A stretch of DNA of 64,000 nucleotides, from positions 310,001-374,000 of the forward strand of contig JARFXR010000002.1 in NCBI GenBank assembly GCA_029194535.1, written 5' to 3'. The notes beneath the pieces were generated by a model that had not been told where the DNA came from, did not search any database, and saw only the letters and a program-made list of their open reading frames with translations. Below, in pieces: positions 34,188 through 42,858 of this stretch (position 1 is its first letter; the number at the start of each line of letters is the position of its first letter). Both the position numbers and the translations under genes were made by a program. Origin of the DNA: Nitrospira sp. (lineage in GTDB: Bacteria > Nitrospirota > Nitrospiria > Nitrospirales > Nitrospiraceae).

Positions 34188-37100
34188 TTACGCCCTGTGA
34201 CCTGCTGCTTTGAGATCCGGGAGTAAAGCGTCCGCCCGTTCACGGCCGAGGATCGTGCGAACGATGCTTCCGTCCCTGATGATGAGAAAATTTGTGGGGA
34301 AGGCGGGCACCCGCGGTCCCGACAGAATGACGCCGGCAAGGTTGAGCGGGTCGCAGGCCGAAAGCCGGATCTCGGCCGAGTCAGTCTGGCTTCCGGCCGC
34401 CCTGCCGGCTCGAAGCGCTTCTACCGCCTCCGGCAAGGCGAACTGTTCGCCGGTAAAGCCCTCGACAAAGCGCCCGCCCCGGACCTCGCCCTTCAACTCC
34501 ATGCGCCGGTAGGCCACGAGAAAATCCCGCCAGGCGGTGACCAGGGATTCCCGCATGAGGAGATCCCGAAACACGATGCCGTACCGACGGAGCAACTGAC
34601 GGGCAACGCGCTCGTTCTGGCAGTGGTGAGTACTGAGCCCTGAGTGCTGAGTTGAGGCCGAAAGCCCGACAGCTGAGGGCTGAGGGCCGATGGCGACCTG
34701 TCTTGCCGGCCGGAGGAGCGACCAGCGGCCTGCCGCATGGCGGGGTCTTCGGCTTCGCTCGCGCCCTTCCGCGCGGCGGCGGTGCGGATCCATCAGGGCA
34801 CGTAGATTGTCGAATCCATCGGCGGTAACCACCCCGGCCGCCGCAAGTTCCCAGAGTCCCTCCTCGACTTCCGCCGGCAAATGGCGGCTCATGCGGACGA
34901 GATCGGCAAAGAAACAGGCCCCTCGCTCGGCAAGCAGGCGGCGCAGGTCCCGGGCCAGCGCGCTCACGCCCGCGAAGGGATCCGGTGCGGTCGTTTCTTC
35001 CTGAGACACCTCCAGCAGCCACTCGGTGTCGTCCCGAGGGAAAAGGCTGATCGAAGCGAGTTTGGTCGGAACGATCCGCCGAACCCGTCCCTGCTCCGGT
35101 GCCGCGCCGAGCCTCGGCGCGAGTCGTGGGTGGAGGGACAACCTGCCCCAACTGACCGCGCCGCTCAGGCAGAGCCGATCCAACAGAACCGGTTCATACT
35201 TGGCCATGCGCACGCGCAACAGATGCGGCTCCCATGACGAGGCCGCCGCTTCGAAGCCGGCCAGCTGCCTGACGGTCTCGAGAAGTCCCGCTTCTCCGTG
35301 TCGGCGAGCGCCTCCGCCGACATGCTGCCATTGCAGAAGAAACCGCATGAACTCCGCCGCCGTCACCGGCTGCACCTCCTTGCGAAGTCTGCCCACCGTG
35401 AGCCGATGGATGCGGGCCAGAAGGCGTCGATGGCACCACTCCGGCGCGTCTAGAACCTCACCGGAGAGTACTGAGTCTTGAGTGGTGCGTGCTGACTTCG
35501 AGCGAAAGCGGCCGCGGAGGACCTGTCCTTGGCCTTCCAGCCGGAGCATGGCGCTCTCCACGTCCTTGGGTAAAAGCAGCAGCCGATCAGCCAATTCCTT
35601 CGTCGTCGTCGGGCCGATGCTTTCCATCCAGCCAAGGACAATGGTATCCAGCGTCGCCTCATCTCCGTGGACAGACAACCGTTCCATCCTCTCCCGATTC
35701 TCTCCGGCAACCCACCCACCGACCTGTTGTTGTGGACCCGCTCCGCCAGACCCCGTCCCTTCCAGAACCAACACGACGGCTCGGCCATCCTGCACCAATG
35801 TGGGGAGCAGGGCGCCCCACTGTTCCGACGTCTGCTTCGGAACCCAGACAAGCGTCAGCAGTGCGTCGTGCAGTTCGTCGGCATCACGCACAATCGGCCA
35901 GGATTCCCGCGCCACCTCTTCGATCGCCGATTGGTCGAGCGCTCCGACATCCGAGGCGAGATCGACCGGCAGGGTTCGACGCAATTCGACGGCCCTGGCT
36001 CTCCGTTCTTCCAATGGAGCATCGTCCAGAAAGGCGTAGGGATTGGCGTTCAGGATCTCATGAGAAAACGGCGAGGGCGACGGCGTCTCGACCGCCACGC
36101 AGGCGATCCGCCCTGCTTCGACGCCCTGCAACAATTCGATCAACCCATCGATATCCATCGCTTCGCTCAGGCAGTCTCGCAACGTCTCCTGCACGAGCGG
36201 ATGATCGGGAATCTGCCTCGTCCGTTCTCCGATCATGTTGTCCTGACAAGCCATGGCATCGGGAAATACCGCGCCCAGGAGGTCCTCAGCCCTCATCCGT
36301 TGGATCTGAGGCGGCACCTTCTTCCCTTTCGCGAATCGCAGCAGCGCCAGAGAGCGGGACGCATTCCACCTCCAGCGTGTGGCGAACATCGGCGCAGCCA
36401 GAACCGCTTGGATGAGCACGTCCCGGACCGTGTTCGAATTGAGGAATGCGAATACCGACTCCAGCGGAAAACTGTGCTTTTCGCCCAGTGAGATCACGAG
36501 GCCGTTGTCCGTGGCCGCGGCCTGCAGCTCGAAGTCGAACGTGACGCAGAAACGTTTGCGGAGCGCGAGTCCCCAGGCGCGATTGATCCGTCCGCCGAAG
36601 GGTGCATGGAGGACCAACTGCATACCGCCGCTCTCGTCGAAGAACCGTTCCGCGACGATCGTATCTTGGGTCGGGACCACGCCCAGACTCGCCCGACCCG
36701 CCGTGACGTACTCCATCGCTTGCTCCGCGCCGCGTACGTCGAGGCCGCATTCGTGTTTGAGAAAAGACAGTGCTGAGTGCTGAGGCCTGAGTGCTGAGCG
36801 TGGAGAATCAGGAGAATCGGCTCGCTCAACGATGGCGTGTCGAAGCCGCGCAACTTCGGCCGAGAGCTCGGCGGTGCGTGATGGTGCTTCGCCCCGCCAG
36901 AACGGAATATTCGGCGGCGCGCCCTGGGCGTCCTCCACGCGGACCTTGCCCAGCTCGACACCCTTGATCCGCCAGGACGCGTTGCCGAGGAGCATGATAT
37001 CGCCTGCCAAGCTTTCGACCGCGAAATCCTCATCGACGGATCCGACGACTGTTCCAGACGGTTCGGCAACCACGGCATAATTGGCCGTATCGGGTATCGC

Positions 37101-38579
37101 TCCGCCGGACGTGATGGCGGCAAGGCGCGCCCCGCGCCGTCCCTTGATCCGGTGATTGATCCGGTCGTGATAGAGATAGGCCTGTCCCCTCCCTCGTTGA
37201 GTCGAAATGCCGTCGGCCAGCATGCGCACGACCGCGTCGAACGTTCGCCGTTCGAGCGTGCGATACGGGCCGGCTCGGCGGACCAGCGCCAGCAGCTCGT
37301 CTACGGTCCAGGTTTGCGTTGCAGCCGCCGCGACGAGCTGTTGAGCCAGAATGTCGACCGGCGCTTCCGGCACCTCGATCCGGTCCAACGCGCCGCCTCT
37401 GACCGCTCTGACGACCGCGGCGCATTCCAGCAGATCGTCGCGGGTGGTCGCGAAGAGACGCCCCTTGGGGACGGCTTTGACCCAGTGCCCGGCGCGGCCG
37501 ATACGCTGCAGGCCCGTCGCAATTGCGCGCGGAGAGCCGATTTGACACACGAGATCCACCGTCCCGACGTCGATTCCCAGCTCCAGCGAGGCGGTCGCGA
37601 CCACGACGCGAGTCTTGCCGGACTTCAGCCGCTCTTCCGCCGACAAGCGGATCTGCCGCGATAGGCTCCCATGATGCGCGGCCACCGCCTCCGGCCCCAG
37701 ATCCTGAAGCCGCTCTTCCAGATGGTGCGAGACGCGCTCCGCCAGTCGCCTGGTGTTGACGAAGACGAGCGTCGATCTGTGCTCCCGCACCAGGGTCGCG
37801 ATCCGGTCATAGATATCCGACCACAGGGCATTGGTCGCCACGCCGCTCAATTCGTCCTTCGGCACCTCCACTGCTATGTCCATGGTTCGCCGGTGGCCGA
37901 CGTCGATCACGGTCGGCAGGGGGCGATCTCCGACCAGATATCGCGCGACCGTTTCGATCGGCCGCTGGGTCGCGGACAACCCGATGCGCTGCGGAGACCG
38001 CGACGTCAGCGCCTCCAGGCGCTCCAACGACAGGGCCAGGTGGGCGCCGCGCTTATTTGGTGCCACCGCATGGATCTCGTCCACAATGACCGTACGCACT
38101 GTCTGCAGCAATCGGCGGCTCTTCTCGGCCGTCAATAGGATAAACAGCGATTCGGGAGTCGTGACCAGAATGTGCGGGGGATGCTTGAGCATCTGCTGCC
38201 GATCCGCCATCGGGGTATCGCCGGTTCGCACCAGCACGCGCAGCTCCGGCAGCAAGAGCCCGGCTTCCAGCGCGGCCTGGCCGATGTCGGCCAAAGGCCG
38301 CTGGAGATTCTTCTGCACGTCGTTGCTCAACGCCTTCAGCGGAGACACATAGAGCACCTCGGTACGGTCCTCGAGTTCCCGGGCGACGGCCTGCGTGAAG
38401 AGCCGGTCAATGCAGGACAGGAAGGCTGCGAACGTCTTGCCGGAACCGGTCGGCGCCGCGATCAACGCATGCTGTCCGGACTGGATGGCAGGCCACGCCT
38501 CCGTCTGCACGTCGGTCGGCACGCCGACCGACGCGGCAAACCACTGGGCGATGAGGGGATGGAAGCGAGACAGCGGCAT
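34188..38579 (-). CDS. lhr: Large DEAD/DEAH-box helicase Lhr
   Basis: 1463 residues (family about 1500). The N-terminal Lhr-core has Walker A APTGSGKTFAAF, DEIH in VIVDEIHAVAPNKRG, SATQRP and motif VI QRIGRAGHW, followed by winged-helix and Lhr-specific domains; the long C-terminal part is the Lhr-CTD of bacterial Lhr. It unwinds RNA:DNA hybrids and is linked to DNA repair. Three heptad-repeat insertions lie in frame at about residues 593-604 (QHSALS), 1029-1038 (TTQDSVLS) and 1297-1320 (TQHSGLSTHH). They fall outside the helicase motifs, so the enzyme may be intact. A TGGTAGCAT box lies just upstream of the ATG. Confidence 0.9.
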   Translation of the reverse strand: MPLSRFHPLIAQWFAASVGVPTDVQTEAWPAIQSGQHALIAAPTGSGKTFAAFLSCIDRLFTQAVARELEDRTEVLYVSPLKALSNDVQKNLQRPLADIGQAALEAGLLLPELRVLVRTGDTPMADRQQMLKHPPHILVTTPESLFILLTAEKSRRLLQTVRTVIVDEIHAVAPNKRGAHLALSLERLEALTSRSPQRIGLSATQRPIETVARYLVGDRPLPTVIDVGHRRTMDIAVEVPKDELSGVATNALWSDIYDRIATLVREHRSTLVFVNTRRLAERVSHHLEERLQDLGPEAVAAHHGSLSRQIRLSAEERLKSGKTRVVVATASLELGIDVGTVDLVCQIGSPRAIATGLQRIGRAGHWVKAVPKGRLFATTRDDLLECAAVVRAVRGGALDRIEVPEAPVDILAQQLVAAAATQTWTVDELLALVRRAGPYRTLERRTFDAVVRMLADGISTQRGRGQAYLYHDRINHRIKGRRGARLAAITSGGAIPDTANYAVVAEPSGTVVGSVDEDFAVESLAGDIMLLGNASWRIKGVELGKVRVEDAQGAPPNIPFWRGEAPSRTAELSAEVARLRHAIVERADSPDSPRSALRPQHSALSFLKHECGLDVRGAEQAMEYVTAGRASLGVVPTQDTIVAERFFDESGGMQLVLHAPFGGRINRAWGLALRKRFCVTFDFELQAAATDNGLVISLGEKHSFPLESVFAFLNSNTVRDVLIQAVLAAPMFATRWRWNASRSLALLRFAKGKKVPPQIQRMRAEDLLGAVFPDAMACQDNMIGERTRQIPDHPLVQETLRDCLSEAMDIDGLIELLQGVEAGRIACVAVETPSPSPFSHEILNANPYAFLDDAPLEERRARAVELRRTLPVDLASDVGALDQSAIEEVARESWPIVRDADELHDALLTLVWVPKQTSEQWGALLPTLVQDGRAVVLVLEGTGSGGAGPQQQVGGWVAGENRERMERLSVHGDEATLDTIVLGWMESIGPTTTKELADRLLLLPKDVESAMLRLEGQGQVLRGRFRSKSARTTQDSVLSGEVLDAPEWCHRRLLARIHRLTVGRLRKEVQPVTAAEFMRFLLQWQHVGGGARRHGEAGLLETVRQLAGFEAAASSWEPHLLRVRMAKYEPVLLDRLCLSGAVSWGRLSLHPRLAPRLGAAPEQGRVRRIVPTKLASISLFPRDDTEWLLEVSQEETTAPDPFAGVSALARDLRRLLAERGACFFADLVRMSRHLPAEVEEGLWELAAAGVVTADGFDNLRALMDPHRRRAEGRERSRRPRHAAGRWSLLRPARQVAIGPQPSAVGLSASTQHSGLSTHHCQNERVARQLLRRYGIVFRDLLMRESLVTAWRDFLVAYRRMELKGEVRGGRFVEGFTGEQFALPEAVEALRAGRAAGSQTDSAEIRLSACDPLNLAGVILSGPRVPAFPTNFLIIRDGSIVRTILGRERADALLPDLKAAGHRA
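34622..34690. repeat. Heptad repeat inside lhr (C-terminal insertion)
   Basis: Five period-7 units (agtggtg, agtactg, agccctg, agtgctg, agttgag) at 34622-34656, then a related run gctgagg-gctgagg at about 34672-34685. On the coding strand it reads CAGCACT-like units and adds Gln/His/Ser/Leu-rich residues. Confidence 0.8.
35467..35494. repeat. Heptad repeat inside lhr (middle insertion)
   Basis: Four units agtactg, agtcttg, agtggtg, cgtgctg, in frame with lhr and giving TTQDSVLS on the coding strand. Confidence 0.75.
36769..36803. repeat. Heptad repeat inside lhr (N-terminal-half insertion)
   Basis: Five units agtgctg, agtgctg, aggcctg, agtgctg, agcgtgg, almost the same order as the array at 20629-20663. 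In lhr it encodes a stretch including RPQHSALS. Confidence 0.85.
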
Positions 38580-38621
38580 GGCGCGCTGATGCTACCATGC
38601 CATGGAAACGGGCTCTAGAGG

Positions 38622-40265
38622 CTATGGCATGGCGCGGATGTAGATCTGGCTGTTGCCGGGAGGCGGACTAGTCAAATTGGTTGCGGACGAGGCAAACGCT
38701 GTGAATTGGCCGTTCCCGTTGACGGAGGGACTGATGGTGGTCCCGGCTCCGCTGTTCGCGGGATTTCCCGCATCATCTCTTGACACTAACGATGTCTGCT
38801 CGGTTCCGGCGCAACCGGCGGCGGCGAGAGGGCCTCGCCCATATATTTGATTTGCGGCGGAGCCTAAATTCGCGGCTGCCGAGGCGAAAGCAACAAAACA
38901 TCCGTCGTCGCTGATTGACGGCGAATCGCTTGGATTGTCTCCGGCCACTGAAGGGACGGAGTTATCCTTGGAGACCAGAATGGTTTGGTTGCCTTGCGTA
39001 TCACGAAGGTAGATTTGTGTGCCGGTCGCTCCGAAATTCGTCGCGGTGGAACGGAACGCAATAAATTGCCCATTCCCGCTTACGGACGGCTTCGTATTCG
39101 TCGATCCAGCGCTGGCCGGATTGCCCGCACTATTGCTCGACACCAAGAACGTCTGTTCTATTCCAGCGCAACCGGCAACGGCGAGAGGACCTCTACTGAG
39201 TACCTGATTCGCGGGAGCGCCTAAGTTCGTCGAGGCGGAACTGAATGCCACGAAGCACCCGTCGCTGCTGATGGAAGGGGTTGCGCTATTCCCGTTTCCA
39301 GGGATGGGGGTTGGATTCGTATTGTCCTTCGATACGAGAATGGTTTGCCCGTTAGGGAAGGGGCCGCTGGCCAGTGTGTCATGGACATAGACCTGTTCGC
39401 CGGAGGCACCCAAATTCGTGGCATCGGAAACAAAGGCAATGAACTGCCCATTCCCGCTGATCGCCGGAGATGCCATTGTGGCTCCCCCGCTAGCAGGATT
39501 CCCGGAGTTATCTCTTGAAACAAGGCTCGTCACGCCGAGTTGGAGGTCGAACAGATAGATCTGGCTCCCGGTGACGGACGGGCTTCCAGCCGGCAAGAGG
39601 TTCGTGGCGGCGGAAACGAATGCGACAAATTGACCGTCACCGCTGATTGCCGGTGTCGAGCTCGGACCATTTCCGCCTGTCGGAGAAGACACGGTTCCGC
39701 TTCTTGAGATCAGAGTCGTCTGATTGGTCTGCCAGTCATGGACATAAACCTGACTGCCCACGCCTCCTGAGTTGAGATTGCCCGCCAGAGAAGCAAATGC
39801 AACAAATCGCCCATCATCACTGATAGACGGCGAGCTACTGAGGCCATTGCCAGGTACGGGAGGTGTATTATTGTCGACAGACAGTATGTCCGTTCTCGGA
39901 TGTACGGCAAACGATACCGGCCCGGTGGCTGTGTTCCCGTTGCCGTCCCGTACTGTGAACGTCGCCGTGGAGTTCCCGGCCGTGGTCGGAGTCCCGGTGA
40001 TCGCACCGGTGGATGGATTAATGGGACCAAGACCTGCCGGCAGAGCCCCCCCGAAGAGCGACCAGGTAAACGGCGCCGTCCCACCGGTCGTCGCGAGCGT
40101 GGCTGAATAAGGATTCCCGACCACCCCAAATGGCGCGGTCGTCGTGGTGATCACAAACGATCCACTGCCACCGCCGGAGCCTCCGCCCCCGTTGCCCGGG
40201 CAGCCGTCGAGCGAGAGGAGGAGAACCAGGAGAAGCAGGACGTACTTGCGGTGATTCATGGCCAT
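38622..40265 (-). CDS. Beta-propeller lipoprotein with an Ig-like (He_PIG) domain
   Basis: 547 residues from an ATG at 40265 (ATG 40259 also possible). A lipoprotein signal ends LLLSLDGC and is followed by a Gly/Ser tether. Residues about 45-130 form a putative-Ig domain (PYSATLATTGGTAPFTWSLFGGALPAGLG). The rest has seven copies of a TolB/PD40-like unit, each with a core like SxSxDGxFVAFxSxATNL (for example GNGQFIAFVSDATNLG). Seven units fit a closed seven-bladed propeller. It would be displayed on the envelope and could bind a protein or carbohydrate; no enzyme motif is seen. It faces the Lhr gene's 5' end with 42 bp between. Confidence 0.8.
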   Translation of the reverse strand: MAMNHRKYVLLLLVLLLSLDGCPGNGGGGSGGGSGSFVITTTTAPFGVVGNPYSATLATTGGTAPFTWSLFGGALPAGLGPINPSTGAITGTPTTAGNSTATFTVRDGNGNTATGPVSFAVHPRTDILSVDNNTPPVPGNGLSSSPSISDDGRFVAFASLAGNLNSGGVGSQVYVHDWQTNQTTLISRSGTVSSPTGGNGPSSTPAISGDGQFVAFVSAATNLLPAGSPSVTGSQIYLFDLQLGVTSLVSRDNSGNPASGGATMASPAISGNGQFIAFVSDATNLGASGEQVYVHDTLASGPFPNGQTILVSKDNTNPTPIPGNGNSATPSISSDGCFVAFSSASTNLGAPANQVLSRGPLAVAGCAGIEQTFLVSSNSAGNPASAGSTNTKPSVSGNGQFIAFRSTATNFGATGTQIYLRDTQGNQTILVSKDNSVPSVAGDNPSDSPSISDDGCFVAFASAAANLGSAANQIYGRGPLAAAGCAGTEQTSLVSRDDAGNPANSGAGTTISPSVNGNGQFTAFASSATNLTSPPPGNSQIYIRAMP

Positions 40266-40304
40266 CTCATTTCGATATCGGGCAATTTCCTCGCGGGTTG
40301 TGCA

Positions 40305-40310
40305 ATTATA
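40305..40310 (-). promoter_or_regulatory. Perfect -10 box TATAAT before the propeller lipoprotein
   Basis: Minus-strand TATAAT at 40310-40305, about 40 bp before the ATG at 40265. The -35 region is poor (ttcggg at an 18-bp spacing). Confidence 0.45.
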
Positions 40311-40388
40311 CGTCCGGATGAATCGAATCCCGAATACGTAGTACAACGTATCACCTAGTGGTTGGTTCACCAAGAAAATAACAGATCC

Positions 40389-41177
40389 ATGTCACATTCG
40401 GTCGTCATTGCGGGCTCCGGCTATACCGGGCGCTATCTGGCCGAGGCTTTGACGAAAGCCTCTCGTCAATTTTTCGCCACGAGTCGAGATCCGGACAGAA
40501 ATCTTCCTCATCTCCGCAGCGAGCAGCGACTTCGGTTTGATCTGTTACAGCCGGAGACATGGCAGAATATTCCGCAGAGGGCGGATCTTGTCTGGTGTTT
40601 TCCCGCAGCGCCGCTTGAAGCCGTCAAGACCTGCGCGGAAGCCGTGAAGGCATCGTCACGCCGGCTTGTGGTGCTCGGCAGCACATCGGCCTACGACGTG
40701 ATGGAATCACAACAGTATCCGCCGCCATGGTTGGACGAGACCGCGGCGATCGATCGAACCAAGCCTCGCGTACAAGGCGAGGAGTATCTGCGGCAGGCCG
40801 GCGGCGCGATCCTGCTGCGGATTGCGGGAATATACGGCCCTGGCCGGGACCCGCTGGAATGGATCAAGAACGGTCGCGTCGGTCCTTCACGCAGGTACGT
40901 CAATCTCATTCACGTGGAAGATCTCGCCGGGATTGTCCTTGCGGCGCTGGAGCGAGGCAGGTCCGGCGAGACCTATAACGTCAGCGACGGCACCCCCAGG
41001 ACGTGGGTTGAGATTGGCAGGACCGTCGAAGACCGCTGGAAGGTACGGGCGCCGACTTCGATGCAGAATCATGGGCCGGGAAAGCGGATCGACACAAGGA
41101 AGCTCATCCAGGAGCTTCAGCCGCAGTTGTTTCACTCGAACCTGTACGAAGCGCTTGCGGCTTTACCGCGTAGCTAA
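40389..41177 (+). CDS. NAD(P)-dependent epimerase/dehydratase-like protein
   Basis: 262 residues from an ATG at 40389; the frame is open up to 40362. The Rossmann motif near the N-terminus is VIAGSGYTGRYLAEAL (GxGxxG, as in YeeZ/GalE-like short proteins). The SDR residues are partly visible: LGSTSAYDV (Ser/Thr region) and RIAGIYGPGRDPLEWI, but the canonical YxxxK is not clear (QGEEYLRQAG lies at that place). The substrate is unknown; fold-level similarity is to the atypical SDR family. It converges with the CPBP gene. Confidence 0.75.
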   Translation: MSHSVVIAGSGYTGRYLAEALTKASRQFFATSRDPDRNLPHLRSEQRLRFDLLQPETWQNIPQRADLVWCFPAAPLEAVKTCAEAVKASSRRLVVLGSTSAYDVMESQQYPPPWLDETAAIDRTKPRVQGEEYLRQAGGAILLRIAGIYGPGRDPLEWIKNGRVGPSRRYVNLIHVEDLAGIVLAALERGRSGETYNVSDGTPRTWVEIGRTVEDRWKVRAPTSMQNHGPGKRIDTRKLIQELQPQLFHSNLYEALAALPRS

Positions 41178-41203
41178 CCCGGCTTGTTTAGATTCACCGT
41201 CCG

Positions 41204-42709
41204 CTAGCGAAGTAGGGCCATGACGGCTAGACACACCAGCAGATTATTGATGGCATGCGCCAGAATCCCCGGCAGCAGGCTTCCAGTTCTTTCATAGATC
41301 CAGGCCCAGAGCACGCCGCTCCAGCAGACGCTGACGAGCCCCAGCGCCCCATAGCCATGGGCGATGCCGAAAATTCCTGCACTGATGAGCGCAGCAGGAA
41401 GGAAGCGGAACTTCCGGCGCAGGATTGCAAACAGCAATCCTCTGAACGCCAGTTCCTCGAAGATCGGGGCAAACACCACATATTCAATCAAGCTGATGAA
41501 GGTTTGGGCCGGTGATCCCCACACCAGGTCTGCGTCGAACCACTCGGTCCAATGACTCGTCCATTGCCAGCGCTCCGCCAGACGATCCATCACCCATTCG
41601 CCCCAGAGTCCTGCCGCCACCACCGCGGCCACCGCGGCGGTGAGACGCCCGATCCGGCTCCAAGGGACATCGAGACCGAAGCCCTCATCGAAGCTCAGCC
41701 CCGACGGACGGAATAAATGGTAATAGGCCAGCAGCAGGAGCGGAACATTGGACATCGGGATGGCCAACGCCCGAAGCGTCGCATTCTCAGGCGGCATGTA
41801 GAAGAGAAACGCCGCCGTGAGCAACGCTCCAAGAGCCCCGCCCCGGAGAAGTACTGCAGTTCCGACTCCCCCCGGCCATGGCGGAGGGACGCCGATCGAA
41901 TGGAGCCTGATCGGGGCTGATCCCGCCTTGCGGGCCAGCCACAGGCGGATCAGCACGACCGTGCCGACGAGCATCGCCAGCAGCTCGACGAGCGTAAGCT
42001 TCCAGGAAAGAAGGAACATGCGGTCGGCTCGAGCGATGCTCGTGGCCTGAATCGAGGCGACGAGCGCGTGATTGCCCGCATGCCTCGCCAGCCGTTCGGC
42101 CAGGCGATCATAAAACCAGCCGGCCGGAAGCCACTCAGCCGCCTCGGCCTGAAACCGCTCGAGCGTCTCCCGATCGGGCGTCGTTCCCTCGGCGTATGCG
42201 GCGCGGATCAATCCGGCCAACCGTGGGAACGGATCGCCCAGACGGTCCCATTCGTGTGCCGAGAGCAGCGCCTGCGACACTTGTGCCGACTCAGCCTGCA
42301 GGACGGCGAGTTGGAGCGGCACCACCGGAGCCTCCGAGACCTGCGCCAACTCGCGATACCAGGCGATGGCCTGCAGCCTCTCGGACTCGCTATCTCCGGT
42401 GATCCAGGCCAGCACGAGCTGTTTCCAGGCCGGCGCGCGGCGGAGCCCCTCCTGCGCATCCATCGTCCGACTCACCATCCGAGCAAGCGCAGTTTCCGGC
42501 GCGTCCATCCGCTCGAGTTTTGGAATCGAGAGGGACAGCCACAGGACCGAGGTCAAGGCCAATACCAAGAAGACCGCCGCCAGCACGCTGATCACGGGAG
42601 AAAATCGATGGGGATACTCCCCCACGGGAGCGGGAGCATCGATGGCGCACCACCAGGAAGGCGTGTCGCGCAGCGGAGACGAAGCCGGAATGTTCGACGG
42701 GGTGTCCAT
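41204..42709 (-). CDS. CPBP-family intramembrane protease
   Basis: 501 residues. The N-terminal half has a hydrophobic segment near residue 40 and a helical periplasmic-like region (YRELAQVSEAPVVPLQLAVLQAE). The C-terminal half is multi-helical and ends in the CPBP (Abi) domain: EELAFRGLLFAI (EExxR), AGIFGIAHGYGALG and ILAHAINNLL, the three metal/catalytic motifs of Rce1-like proteases. The N-terminal extension is larger than in simple CPBP proteins. The ATG at 42709 has no good ribosome binding site but a TGGTATAGT box lies 9-18 bp upstream, suggesting nearly leaderless transcription. Confidence 0.85.
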   Translation of the reverse strand: MDTPSNIPASSPLRDTPSWWCAIDAPAPVGEYPHRFSPVISVLAAVFLVLALTSVLWLSLSIPKLERMDAPETALARMVSRTMDAQEGLRRAPAWKQLVLAWITGDSESERLQAIAWYRELAQVSEAPVVPLQLAVLQAESAQVSQALLSAHEWDRLGDPFPRLAGLIRAAYAEGTTPDRETLERFQAEAAEWLPAGWFYDRLAERLARHAGNHALVASIQATSIARADRMFLLSWKLTLVELLAMLVGTVVLIRLWLARKAGSAPIRLHSIGVPPPWPGGVGTAVLLRGGALGALLTAAFLFYMPPENATLRALAIPMSNVPLLLLAYYHLFRPSGLSFDEGFGLDVPWSRIGRLTAAVAAVVAAGLWGEWVMDRLAERWQWTSHWTEWFDADLVWGSPAQTFISLIEYVVFAPIFEELAFRGLLFAILRRKFRFLPAALISAGIFGIAHGYGALGLVSVCWSGVLWAWIYERTGSLLPGILAHAINNLLVCLAVMALLR

Positions 42710-42718
42710 CGCGGTTCG

Positions 42719-42727
42719 ACTATACCA
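42719..42727 (-). promoter_or_regulatory. Extended -10 box before the CPBP protease gene
   Basis: TGG-TATAGT on the minus strand ends 9 bp before the ATG, so the mRNA would have a leader of only a few bases. Confidence 0.5.
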
Positions 42728-42858
42728 TGGGCATTTTTCAGCCAGAAACCCCTCGGAATAGTTACGGGATCACTTCGACCCTGCACGTTTCCCATGGCCT
42801 CGGACTTCGAAACTTCGCTATACTGCCGCTCGTCAATATCCCATCGTCGGAGAGTCGG

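Noticed and set aside
20629-36803. CRISPR array suggested by the heptad repeats
   Set aside because: Units are 7 bp with no spacers; a CRISPR needs longer repeats with unique spacers.
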